A stretch of DNA of 64,000 nucleotides from Hexactinellida sp. DTS-2022 (lineage: Eukaryota > Porifera > Hexactinellida), in contig JAPNXP010000002.1 of assembly GCA_028753945.1 (NCBI GenBank), positions 13,516,001 through 13,580,000 on the forward strand, read 5' to 3'. Shown piece by piece: positions 38,701 to 50,700 of this stretch (position 1 is its first letter; every line of letters starts with the position of its first letter). The notes below the pieces were generated by a model that saw only the letters and a program-made list of their open reading frames with translations, was not told the DNA's origin and did not search any database. The position numbers and the translations under genes are program-made.

Positions 38701-41700
38701 CGATTCTAGATTTGAAATAATCAAGCATGTGATTGAAAAACTCCGAGAATACCATAGGGAAGAAGATTTTTATTTGTTAAATACCAAAGGATGCCCACCT
38801 CTACAATTAGCGATTGAACTTAAGAGGTATAATGCTGCAATTGAATTAGTTAACAATTTTATTACATTATGCTTTCAAAATGAAGATAATAAAACAGTAC
38901 TCGCCTGTAAATGTGGAAACATTGATCTACAATTTCTTTACGAGCAGCAGGAATCCTTAAAAATAGTACCTCATGAAAACTTTTGGATAGGTTATATTAT
39001 TCAGTTTGGTACTGAAAGGAATTGGATTGCTTCTCGATTGCCTGAACTTAAAGATACAAGATATTTTACACACAATTCAAAGATGCAAGAGAGTGAACAA
39101 ATGACCAGTAATTTATTAAGATCTATTTTGACATGTCATTCATCAGATCCATTCGATACAGCAGTAAAATTAAGGCTAATCAATCAGAATGACATTGATC
39201 ACAAATTTGTTAGAGAGGTTGGGAAACATTCAACAAGAGAAGTTATTGAATACTTTATTGGCTGGTCAAAATCTAAAATTTATGAACAAATCAATGATGA
39301 ACTCTCTTTGCTTGAATCAGTAGTACCGAATCAAGACATTTCGGTTTTGAACTTTCTCTTAGAAAAGCTTTCTGACTTATCTCTTATCCCTCCAACGGAG
39401 GACAATGAAGATAAAGAAATTATAACACTCTGTCTAAAAAAATCACTTAAGTTAAGCTTGCAAAACACCACTGTCACTTCGCTGAATGAAATGCTTAAAT
39501 ACATAAGAACTGATTACACATATTACAATGGAGATACATTGCTGCATTTGATTATTACTGAAGAGAGAGATCGTACTTTTATTGAGTCTTTAATGTTATT
39601 TGCAAAGAGAACCACTCAAATATCCAAAGTTAGATTTATCGATATTCAAAATGAGTGTAAAATGACTGCACTCCATCTGGCTATAAAATCGAAAGAGGTT
39701 CGATTCATAAATACGCTTTTAAAATTTAAACCTTCTTTACTGATCCATGGTTCAGAAGGAAATACACCACTTCACCTGGCTATTAAATTATCTATTCACT
39801 TTGACAAAGTCGAAGAAATTGTGATTTATAGTTTAAAAAACAGGGAAATAATTAACGCAGTTAACGACAAGTCATGCACTCCACTCCATTTTGCTGTTGA
39901 TAGAGGAGAGTACAATATCACTAAACTTCTCTTGAATTCAAATGCCGATATATACTCTCAGGATATCGAAAAATCAACTGTTCTCCACCATGCAGTCAAG
40001 ATTGTAGATCAAGGAAAAGCAGTTTCTATAATTGATCTTTTGATGGGATTTGAAAATAAAAACTTTTCATCTTGCAAGCTTAATAATATTCAGGATAATG
40101 AGGGACAAACCCCCCTACACATAGCAGTTACAAATTCTGATATAGAAGTGGTCAATAAGCTTTTAGACTTACCTTATTTCCTATCTATAAAAAATGCTCG
40201 ACACCAAACACCTGTTCACCTTGCAGTTATGCGAAATGATGTAGATATATTCAATGCTGTCTTCACAGCTTTGAAACTATTCGAAGAATGGCCAGACAAC
40301 GTTATTCCATGCAACGATAGTATTGCCAATTCTCAAGATGCAGAAGGCAAGACACCATTGCTTCTGTGTATCGAATATAACAATACACATGCGTTTGCGG
40401 TATTATTGGCCGCACAACCTCAATTATTTACCGTTGATCGATCAGGTAATACAGTGTTACATTACGCAGTGGAACATAATTGCTCAGGTATTTTTCTCGA
40501 AACTCTAATTCCTATAGTAGATGCATTGATGTTAACTCAACAAAACAATAATGATCTTCCTCCGCTGCAATATGCTATAAAACATGGAAATAACACAGCC
40601 GTCCTTGCATTGATTAATGCTGGTGTTTATCTGCTGTTTAAGGATAGAAATAAAAAACTTACACTCTGCCACTCAAAAGATGAAATGTCACTCAAAATAT
40701 TTAAATATAAACAAAGTCCATTTATATTATGGACTGGATTTGATTTCAAAGATAGACAATCTACATATTTTGTTCTATCTGAATTACCAAATCTTAGCAA
40801 GACTATCCTACTACATGATACTAGTGTAATAATGCCAAAAGAGCTCAAAAGTGAATATCTAAGAATAGTTGCTTCATGCCAATGCCAAGAACCTCTCATC
40901 GCTGCATTCAACATATACAAACTCAATTTAAAAACTAAACTTCCTGATGGGTCAGATATAACTGAAACTGTTGCCAAGTATGCACCACCAGAATCTATTG
41001 AATGTATACTGAAAAAGGATTCTTCCACTCTCATCAAAGGAAGGGATGGGCACCTCTCGATGATAGAATCTGCTGTTGTGAACCCAAATCCTCTAAGTTT
41101 AGAATTTCTATTAAATTCAATTTCCAGTAATTGCTCCAAACAAAAAGTAAACCCCCTTACTGATGATAATTTTGAGGAAGCGAAATTGAACTGTCTTTCA
41201 AATTCATTGAAGTTGAGTTTATCTAATGAGAACCCTAGCGCACTAGCAATTCTGCTTGAGTACCAAACATTATTGGGTATACTCTATAATGGGAAAGATA
41301 CATTGCTCCATCTCATAGTTAAGAACGATAAATCATCCGAGTTTATTATTAGGGTATGTTGCTCCCTTAACAATCAAGCAAAGTATCCAGAGAAATCGAA
41401 TCATACTGGAATATGTCAATATATTGATTTACAAAATGAATATGGATTAACAGCTCTACACGTCAGTATAGAAAGGGGACAAGAAGATAATGTCAAAACT
41501 TTATTAACATACAACCCTGATATTTCTCTACAAGATAATTTTGGAAACACGAGTCTCCATTATGCAGCTCAGCAGAGGACAGTGGCATTTGTAAATTACA
41601 TTATTGAAGCAACAGGTAAATCTTCAATCAACACTATCAACTCAAAACAGGAAACTCCACTTCACGTATCAGTAATTAGCGGTAATAAAGATGTTGTAGA

Positions 41701-44227
41701 ACTCCTCCTAAGATCTGGTGCTATCTACACTATGAAATCTTCTAATGGCTATAGTATACTTCACCATGCCGTCGAATTCAATAATAAATCTGAAAAAACT
41801 CCGTTGATAGAATTAATATTAAACTATGAAAAAGCGTTCTCGAAAACAAACCCAAGTCTTACCACCTATCAAGATGATATTGGATTTACTCCCCTCATGA
41901 TTGCAATTCAAATGCGGCGTATTGACGCAGTAGAGAATCTTATCACTTATGATCAAACATTAAGGATATCTGATAATGCAGGACAGACTCCTCTACATTA
42001 TGCTGTCTTATCATTTAAAAGTGATATTTTCGACATTGTACTAAAAGCTATTACAGAAAAAGAAGACTCTATTTCGAAAAAATATACTGGAAATAATTTA
42101 GACGTAGATAAAGATTGGCTAGAATATCGATTGCTATGTTCCCGAGATAAAAAAGGCAAAACTCCTTTGCATTTGAGCATCGAGAAGCATAACATCCATG
42201 CGCTTGAAAACCTCTTACTTTGTAAACCATGTCTAGATAAAGTTGACTCTGAAGGCTATACACTATTACATTATGTAGTTAAATTCGATTTTGTGGAAGG
42301 TCTTCGAACAATCTTAAAAGAATTGAAATTACGATTTCATGATGACTACTCTTATTTCGTTAATATGTCAAATGCGAACAAATTACCTCCACTGCACTAT
42401 GCCATTAAAGAATCAAATATAGAATGCATCAAAATATTATTAGAACATGAAGTTTCCCTCGCATTTGCAAGCGCATCTGGAGAAGTTACATTAGCTGATG
42501 GATCAGACGGGCTCTCTCTATCTTTCATTGAATATCAACAAATTAATAACCAATACTGGACAGGTTACAGTTTCACTTATGTTAAAAAGATCTTCTGGGT
42601 AGTATCTCCTTTGCCAAATCTTGGGAAATCAATCTTAATAGAAAATTCATTTAATATTAAGACACTTAACTATATAGATGCAAATTGTTTACAAGCAATT
42701 AGCCAATCGAAATCTTTTGAACTTTTAAATGCGATAATAAATACACAAAAACTGACGTTAGACAGGACCATGGGTGATATTCTACCAATGAAACTTATTT
42801 CTCAACACGGTACTAGGCAATCATTGAGATGTCTCTTGAAATATATGCGACCAAACTTGTTTACGAGTTTGAATAGAATTGATTCCATAATAGAGTGTGC
42901 AGTTCATAATACTGATGAGGATGCATTCGAATTCTTACTTGAAAATCTACCGGAATTTTGCGATGAACTTATCCCGCTTAACGATGAAAATGAAAAAGTA
43001 TCTGAAAATGTTAGAATTTGTTTGTGCTTCAAAAAATCATTTGAATTAAGTATTTCTAACTCAACACCAAGTGCACTGATTTCTCTTCTCAAATATTTCC
43101 CCAAACTGGACTATAGATATGGTGAAAAGAACAACACAATAATGCATCTTATGATTAAAAATGAGAAATCCAGCGAATTTATCAATCATGTTTTTACAAT
43201 AATTAAAGAACTCCATTTGCTAATAAAGCCAGAAAATTTTTCAGTAATCAATTTACAGGATTCTACTGGACAAACTGTGATACATCTCTGTATACAGAAG
43301 AAACAATGGGAAAATTTCAACGTTCTTTTAAACAATTGCCCAAATCTTAATATAAAAAACACTGACAATGAAAATTCCCTTCACTACGCAGTTAGAACTA
43401 GTGAGCTAAATTATGTCAAAAAAATTATCGAAGCAGTTAACGACAAAGGTTTATTAATGTCTGCAAGGAATACTTCGGATTTCACTGCATTACATTTGGC
43501 TATTAAACAAGGCAATAATGATATAGCTGAATTTCTTCTGAAATCAAAATCTCCATTTTATCCACAGAAAGAGATTGAACCTACAATTCTACATTTAGCT
43601 GTGGCAAATGTAAGTCCAGAGTCTCGGATCACTTTAATCAAAACGATTTTACTTCATGAACCTCAACTTCATGGTGCTACACAAAGAATAACTTGTTTTA
43701 AAGATGGAGACGGATACTCACCACTACATCTTGCTGTTGTAAAGCGATATCCTAATGCAGTTGATTATCTTTTGGAAGTTGATTTAAGTCCATTGCTCAT
43801 AAGGGATAAAAATAAACAAACACCACTCCATCTAGCTATAATACCACAGTGCATGGGTGCTATTAAATATCCCAACTTCTCTACTGAAGATCAAAGTATT
43901 TTCACTAATGTGTTGAAAGCTTGTATTAATTTGCATGGAGAGCACAAAACCATCGATGTATGTGGTGCAAAACATTTGATTTGTATTCAAGACAACCGGA
44001 AAAGAACAGCCATACATTATGCCCTCGAGTATATGAATACACATGCGTTGAAAGAACTTCTAGATACTGGTTCTTGTCTGGATATTCCGGATGAAAATGG
44101 ACATATTTCGACTCATGAAGCCGTAGACAACCCTAACGATATTAAATGTCTGGTAATATTAACTGAAGAGTTAGAGCGAAGATATGGAGATTCTTTATAT
44201 GCTCCGTTCAAATTTGATTCTGATTGA
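29757..44227 (+). CDS. Giant ankyrin super-repeat protein, N-terminal part
   Basis: Exon 1 is 29757-29778 (22 nt, MASFDGS, donor TCAA|GTAAGT). Exon 2 runs 30672-44227 from the acceptor TTTTAG|CGCC; phases match (1 with 2). This gives 4,525 residues ending at TGA 44225-44227. An internal first Met of exon 2 is not the start. Apart from about the first 90 residues the chain is ankyrin repeats (TPLHLAV / TALHLSI / NTVLHYAV cores) grouped in super-repeats of 540-700 residues. Each has a recurring non-ankyrin module (see the repeat entry). Ankyrin stacks bind proteins or act as elastic springs; in TRPN/TRPA channels they couple force or ligands to gating. Together with the downstream part it looks like one channel protein. 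A possible 5' UTR splice acceptor (TTTTAACAG) lies at 29736-29744. Confidence 0.9.
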
Positions 44228-44701
44228 TCATAATGATTTTTTTGTTCAAAAACAGGTAATTCGTTTATAATGTACGTAGTTACATATTTCCCCCTTTATT
44301 TACTTGCTCCAAAGATTATTTTTCTTTTTACACTCTTGTATTGTATTTTCACACACTTGTATTGTATTTTCAATATTATTAACTTCCTAAAGGGATATCA
44401 ATTTATTGAAACCGAATGAATAGTGGTATTAGTAGTCCAGGGTGTGCACTTAATTGTTTGAATTTCCATCTTCCCCTCAACTAGTATTTATTACTATAGT
44501 AGAACCTCGTTAGTACGAATACGGTTAATGCGAATTTCCGGTTAATTCAAATACTGTTATTTCATCCCCTTTAAATGATTTACAATACAAAAGATGTTGG
44601 TTAATACGAATCCCGGATAAGGCGAACACATTTTGACGGTCCAATTGTGTTCGTACTAACGAGGTTTTACTGTATTTATATTTTGATAATTAGCTGTCTT
44701 G
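44228..44701. other. Gap between the two giant ORFs
   Basis: The space between the TGA and the next ATG is about 470 bp, and the two flanking ORFs share one frame. A good donor-like AACAG|GTAATT lies at 44255/44256, but only after the stop. Acceptor-like ATTAG|CT (44693) and CCAG|GC (near 44715) lie at the far side. No donor of good quality precedes the stop: the only GT in the last 60 nt is CTCC|GTTCAA at 44206. So a standard intron cannot be drawn with confidence. Confidence 0.6.
44497..44672. mobile_element. pogo/Tigger-like MITE between the two ORFs
   Basis: 176 bp, the same length as the copy at 10921-11096. Left TAGTAGAACCTCGTTAGTAC, right reverse complement CAGTAAAACCTCGTTAGTAC, with TA flanks. 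Interior phrases match the family. Confidence 0.78.
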
Positions 44702-47700
44702 ATGGCTTATGCCAGGCTGCCTGCAAATTACCACCTTTGTGCTTTGGAAGCTAAAACCATTCCTCCACTTCAATATGCTATTCTTAAAGATAACAAAGAA
44801 TCAATTGAGCATCTTATCAACAAGAATGTAAATATTGTATTTAGCGATCAAACAGGAGTGCTGATTCTGTATGAAGATGAAAGCATATCCCAACTTTGCC
44901 TTGAGATCCTTTCTATAAAATTAAATGAACCATCTTCAGGATTAGGATATTTTGCAGGTTTTAAATCTGAATCCACCGGCTGGATACTCACTAAACTGCC
45001 TGGACTTCGAGACCCCGAAACACGACGACTACCTTTAACTCATTTTGAAATTCTTGGGAAAGATTCTATTAAAGATAAAAGTGAAACTAGCAGCAATGCT
45101 ATGAAAGCCATAGTACAGTGCCGATGTCCTAAAATCCTAGACATCTCCTTTCAAAAAGGGATAATAGACCCAAAGAATGACTCAACATTTAGCCTATTCC
45201 TTGCAAAAAATGGAAGTGAAGAGCTAGCAATACATTTCCTCAAACTCTACCCAGGGAACTTATTTCTAGGAAATGATGGTAACTATTCTATGATTGAATC
45301 ATCTCTTTGGAATCCAAACATTAAAGTGTTAGAGGCTTTATTAAACTATTTACCTTCGATCAATCAGCAGCATCTTCCTTCTGATAATACGAACTCCTTT
45401 ACAACCCAGGATGAACAGATATCACTATGTCTCTACAATTCATTAAGATTAAGTCTTGGTTGTCAAAGTACGCAACCACTAGAAAAACTACTAAATCATC
45501 AATTGAGAGACTTCGGCATCGTTAAATTCAACTATTTTTACGAGGAAAAACGCAATACACTTATCCAGTTGGTTGTTATAAAACAACTCCAACCTATTTT
45601 CATGCGAGTAATATTGAGTAAGTTGCAAAATATTACAGACAAAGAATACACACATATCAAATGCGATATGCAAAATTCGTTAGTTCCCCTCATTGATTCT
45701 ATGAATAGAGACCATAACACAGCACTACACCAAGTTGTACTATTAAAACAAGAAGAATTGTTAGACTGTCTACTCGATTATAATCCATCATTTTTAATAA
45801 GTGATAAAGATAATAATACAGCATTACATTTAGCCGTCATCAATAAGCACTTATCTTTTGTGAAAAAATTAGTCGCTAAAACAACAAAATCCAATGATTT
45901 GTTGGCAGCAAAGGATTCAAATGGTTGTACTGCTTTGCATTTGGCTATTGATAACGTATTGATCTTACCAAACATGAAACTTGATTTTGCCATTCCGAAA
46001 TCGCTTTTAAGTTCAGAAGCTAATTTCTATGCGAAAGATAATCAAGGGCATACTCTACTTCACCACGCTATTCTATTGGAAAATGAATATCTTCGTAGAG
46101 AAACTATCGACTTCTTACTTGAATATGAAAACGATCATTTATCCGATAAAATTCTACACTTTAATTATACAAATAGCTACCCATTACATTTTGCAATTGA
46201 TCTACTTTATCCTGATGTTGTCGAACTTCTCTTAACTCGAGACCCTATTGTACTGGTCGATCTTAATGAAAACCATCAAATCGCACTTCACATCGTAATA
46301 ATGGATTTCACTAATAGCTCAAATCAAGAAAAGAATAAAGCCATATTCAATTTGATACTTAAAGCTATTGAAAAACAAGAAAAAATGAATCAAGATTACA
46401 TTTGGCTTGATAAACGTGTTATTTGTTTTCAAGATAATAGGGGAAGGACTCCGCTACATCTAAGTGTTGAATATCTTAATTTGTTTGCTCTTAAAGAGCT
46501 CCTAGCTTCTAGTCCATGCCTTGATAGAGCAGATAATAAGGGAAACACCATTTTACACCAGGCCGTTCTCCAACCTAGCTATTCAGAGTATTTGCAAGAA
46601 ATTCTTAAATTCATTAAAGCGCGATTTTCGGATCAATTGCATGAATATCACTATGCAAAGAATTTTGAATTATTACCACCACTTCAATTAGCAATCAAGC
46701 AAAATAATCTTCCCGGATTAGAGGTTTTGATTAGGGATAATATCCAATTGGTGTTTAAATATCCACATTCTAACGGATGTTTGACATTATGTGACGGGAT
46801 TTCCAACTTCTCCTTGAAGTTTTTAGCAAAAAAGCACTCTGAAAATGCTGAAACATCTTACTTAACCGGTTATGAGTTAAATTATAACGATGTTAAATAT
46901 CTGGTATTATCACAGTTGCCTGGCCTTAATGGTACTAGTGTAGTCGAATGGTCACAGTGTTTAGAGGAGTTGTCTGTTCAATCTATAGAACGGTGTCTAA
47001 GGTGCATATTAGAATGCAGATCTCAAGATCCGTTGAGAGCATTGTTTAGAAATCGTCTTTTGCAACCAACACAAAGGTTAAACAATGAGAAATTTATGAG
47101 TCAGTTTGTTAGCCAGCACGCTACTAAAGAAGTAATGGAATACTATCTCACACAACATGATGAAACTTTGTATTCCTTTCAAGAGCCAAACTATAGATCT
47201 ATGATTGAATCTTCGATTTGCAATCCTGAGTTGGACACAATCGAATTGCTCTTGAAAAAGCTTGATACTATGGATAATGCACACGATCTAATCGCCGTAA
47301 AAGAATGCCTTCACAATTCTCTCGAACTTAGCTTGGAAAATGAAGAACTTGGTGCATTGTCACTTCTTCTAGAATATCATTCTAAATGCAACGACACCTA
47401 TGGACACAAGAACGAGTCTTTGTTGCATCTAATCATTAACAATGACAAATATCATACTTTTATTTCTTGTCTACTGGACAAAGTGGATCCGAGAGATGAA
47501 TCTACACAGATTGATAAAACTCCACTAATTGATGCTAAGAATCTGGACTCAAAGACACCATTGCATTTAGTTATTGAAAAGAGGAACTTGACAAACCTGA
47601 CAGAGCTATTAGGGTATAAGCCAAGCCTTGATGTGAAAGATTCTTTTGGAGACACAGCACTACACTATGCGGTATTTATGGAAGATCTAGAAATTGTAAA

Positions 47701-50700
47701 AGAGATAGTGAGTGCCATTAAGATGGGACAACTAGAAAAGTTGATGAATCTTTCCAATAATGAAGGTTGTACTGCGCTCCATTTAGCAGTGTATTTAGGT
47801 AATATTCCAATAGCGGAATACCTTTTAAACGAAGGCTGTGACTACCTTGCACGGGACCAATCAGGTCAAACGATGCTACACTACGCTGTAAGAATCCCAA
47901 GCGGAGACAGTACCTGTTCCCCAATGGTTAAATTCATTTTAACATACGATGGATTACACCACAACTATACCAATTTGAAAACTAAAAATGTTGACGATCG
48001 AACTCCATTGCATATAGCAGTGCTAGAAGATCACCATTTAATAATTCAACATCTCATTGATGCTATCACAATCGCTGAATTGCAATTAGATGATTCTTGG
48101 ATTTCAGATCGCGTACTCTGTTACCAAGATTGTGACAAGAAAACTGCTCTCCACCTGTGTGTTGAACGGGGAAATACTGTTGCACTTGAATACTTGTTAT
48201 CCGCATGTCCTTGTTTACACCTGAATGATAAAGACGGAAACATTATTTTACATACTGCTACCATTTATCCTACTGACGAAATTAGCATCGACAAAATCCT
48301 AAAATCCATTCAATCCCGTTTCAAAGAACATTTTGAGGAATATTTGTACGATCGGAAAAATGTCGAAGAATTGACATCACTACAATTTGCGATCAAGAAT
48401 GCTCATTACGCTGCTGTTGAAACATTAGTGAAAAGTTACTTTGCATCGATTGTTTACGAGAGACCTAGAGGCAATATTACTCTCAACTTTAATGAAAGAC
48501 TCCCGCTAACTTTCTTTAAATCAGTAAATAACAAAGATCTATTTTACATCGGTTATTCATGTATACCAAAAATAGGTTATCGAACTGAAGAAGTGATTTT
48601 CGTTGTTTGCCAACTACCTCTCCGTTTTGACAATCTCTCTCAGACAAAAATAATAACTGATGCTAATGAAATTGAAGGAATATCTATTACAAACTGTGAT
48701 AGAGAATTGCGGGAACACCTTTTGAAGGCTATTCTGAATTCTCAAACATCAGAGCCATTAGAAGCTTACCATAATATTTCTCAATTAACAACAGATGCTG
48801 ATCTATCTAACAGGTCCACTCTTATGCATTTCGCTGCAGAGTATGGTACAGAACAAGTAATTAGTTTCTTATTTAAACAACTTAAGTTTGACTACACTAA
48901 AACAGATGGAGATAGAAATGGCATGTTCCACCGAGCTGTTTATAATGAGATTCAAAATGTTATGTATCTACTTCGTAATATCGGTGATATAACAGTTATT
49001 ATTAACATCAAGAACAAACGTGGTCTTCGGCCGTTGGATGTTGCGCTGTCAGAAAATAAGCTCGATGTGTTCCTGGAGTATATAAAAATGGAAAATAAAG
49101 CTGAATTGAATTACTATGACCCTCATCGAAATACATTGATTCATAACATTGTGTCTGATATAGAAAAGACTGATAAATGTCTGGAAATATTTCTGGAAGA
49201 AGTTATCCTGAGAAACGGCAAGTCCCCCGAGTCTACTTTCATAGACAGTACTCCTATGATTGACTCTCGTACACAAGCAAATCAAGAGAGATATACAGCA
49301 CTTCATCTTAGTATTATTGGAAAAAATTATTCAGCACTTGACCTACTCTATAACTACGAAGCGAACTTGAACCTTTCTACTTTAAACAACGGTTTTTCTA
49401 TTGTACATCTCGCAATTTTATACCGCCTTGATGATCCGCGATATCTTCAACGTGTATTGGAAATGATAATTGCTAGGAATAGCTCTTTATTCAATTCACA
49501 GGATACACGTGGATATTCGTGGCCCACACAAGCAGATTGGCTGCCAGAACCTGACATGGGCCCACTAATACCAGCCTGCACCATAAGTGATGTGTTCTGT
49601 TGCAAACACGGATATGCAGGATGGAGTATAGAGATTTGGTCCATCGCCTCCTCTTTCGGGTATAGTCCCTTACATTTGGCCATTTCATTCGGAATGTCTT
49701 GTTTTGTTAAATACCTGTTAAACGGCTTGAATACCCCACCGAACGACGAATGTAAACATGAATCTAAGTCACAACTATTTGTGAGAGATCCTGAGGGCTA
49801 CACTCCCCTTCACTACGCAACTATGCTTCAGAATGGCGAGGCAAACAATATAATCAGATTGTTATTTGAGGCTGAAGAATCGAGGAATATTATCGACAAC
49901 TCAATACTCACCCAACGTTGTAACAATGGTAAAACTCCACTACATACCGCCTTATCTAAATCTAATTTTTCTAATAAAGACGAACCAAGCCAGAATATTG
50001 CTTTTGATATTGTAGTTCAGATCCTCGAATATACTCACAAGCTTGAGAATCCAAAAAATTCAATTACCAAGATTCCAGAAAGTATTTCATACGTAGACAG
50101 CTATTACAGGTCAATACTACATCATGCTGTAATCACCAATAATAATAAGATAATTTCTCGAGTGCTAGGTGAGCTCACAATGGATGACGAACAAAATCTG
50201 AATCGCTTTGGTAGACTACTTCTTAATTATCAAGATTGTAATGGAAAAACAGCATTGCATGTGACCGTTGAGAACAATAATTATGATACATTCAATGAAT
50301 TGATGAAGTACAATCCTCTTCTTTCCTTACGCGATAGAAACAATAATTGGACAGTTTTGCATTGTATCATAGACTGTGGTTGTGATGACAATTTTCTTGA
50401 TGATATTATTAAAGCGGTTGGAAAAGACATTGGTACATTCAACATCATGGATCACAAAGGACTCTCTCCGTTACATTTGGCCATCAAACGAGGAAATTTA
50501 AGGTCAGTAGATAAATTGGGGAAATTGGAGGAATTAGAGAACTTGGAGGACCCAGGTGCCACTCTTTCAATTGAATTAGGTGAAATTGGTTGTGATACAT
50601 ATACTGTTGGTACTTCTGTTGAAAAGGACCATCTCTTGCTCGGGAATACAGAGAAAAAGGAAGGGAATCTCACCCAAATTGAAGAATACATAGTGGCATT

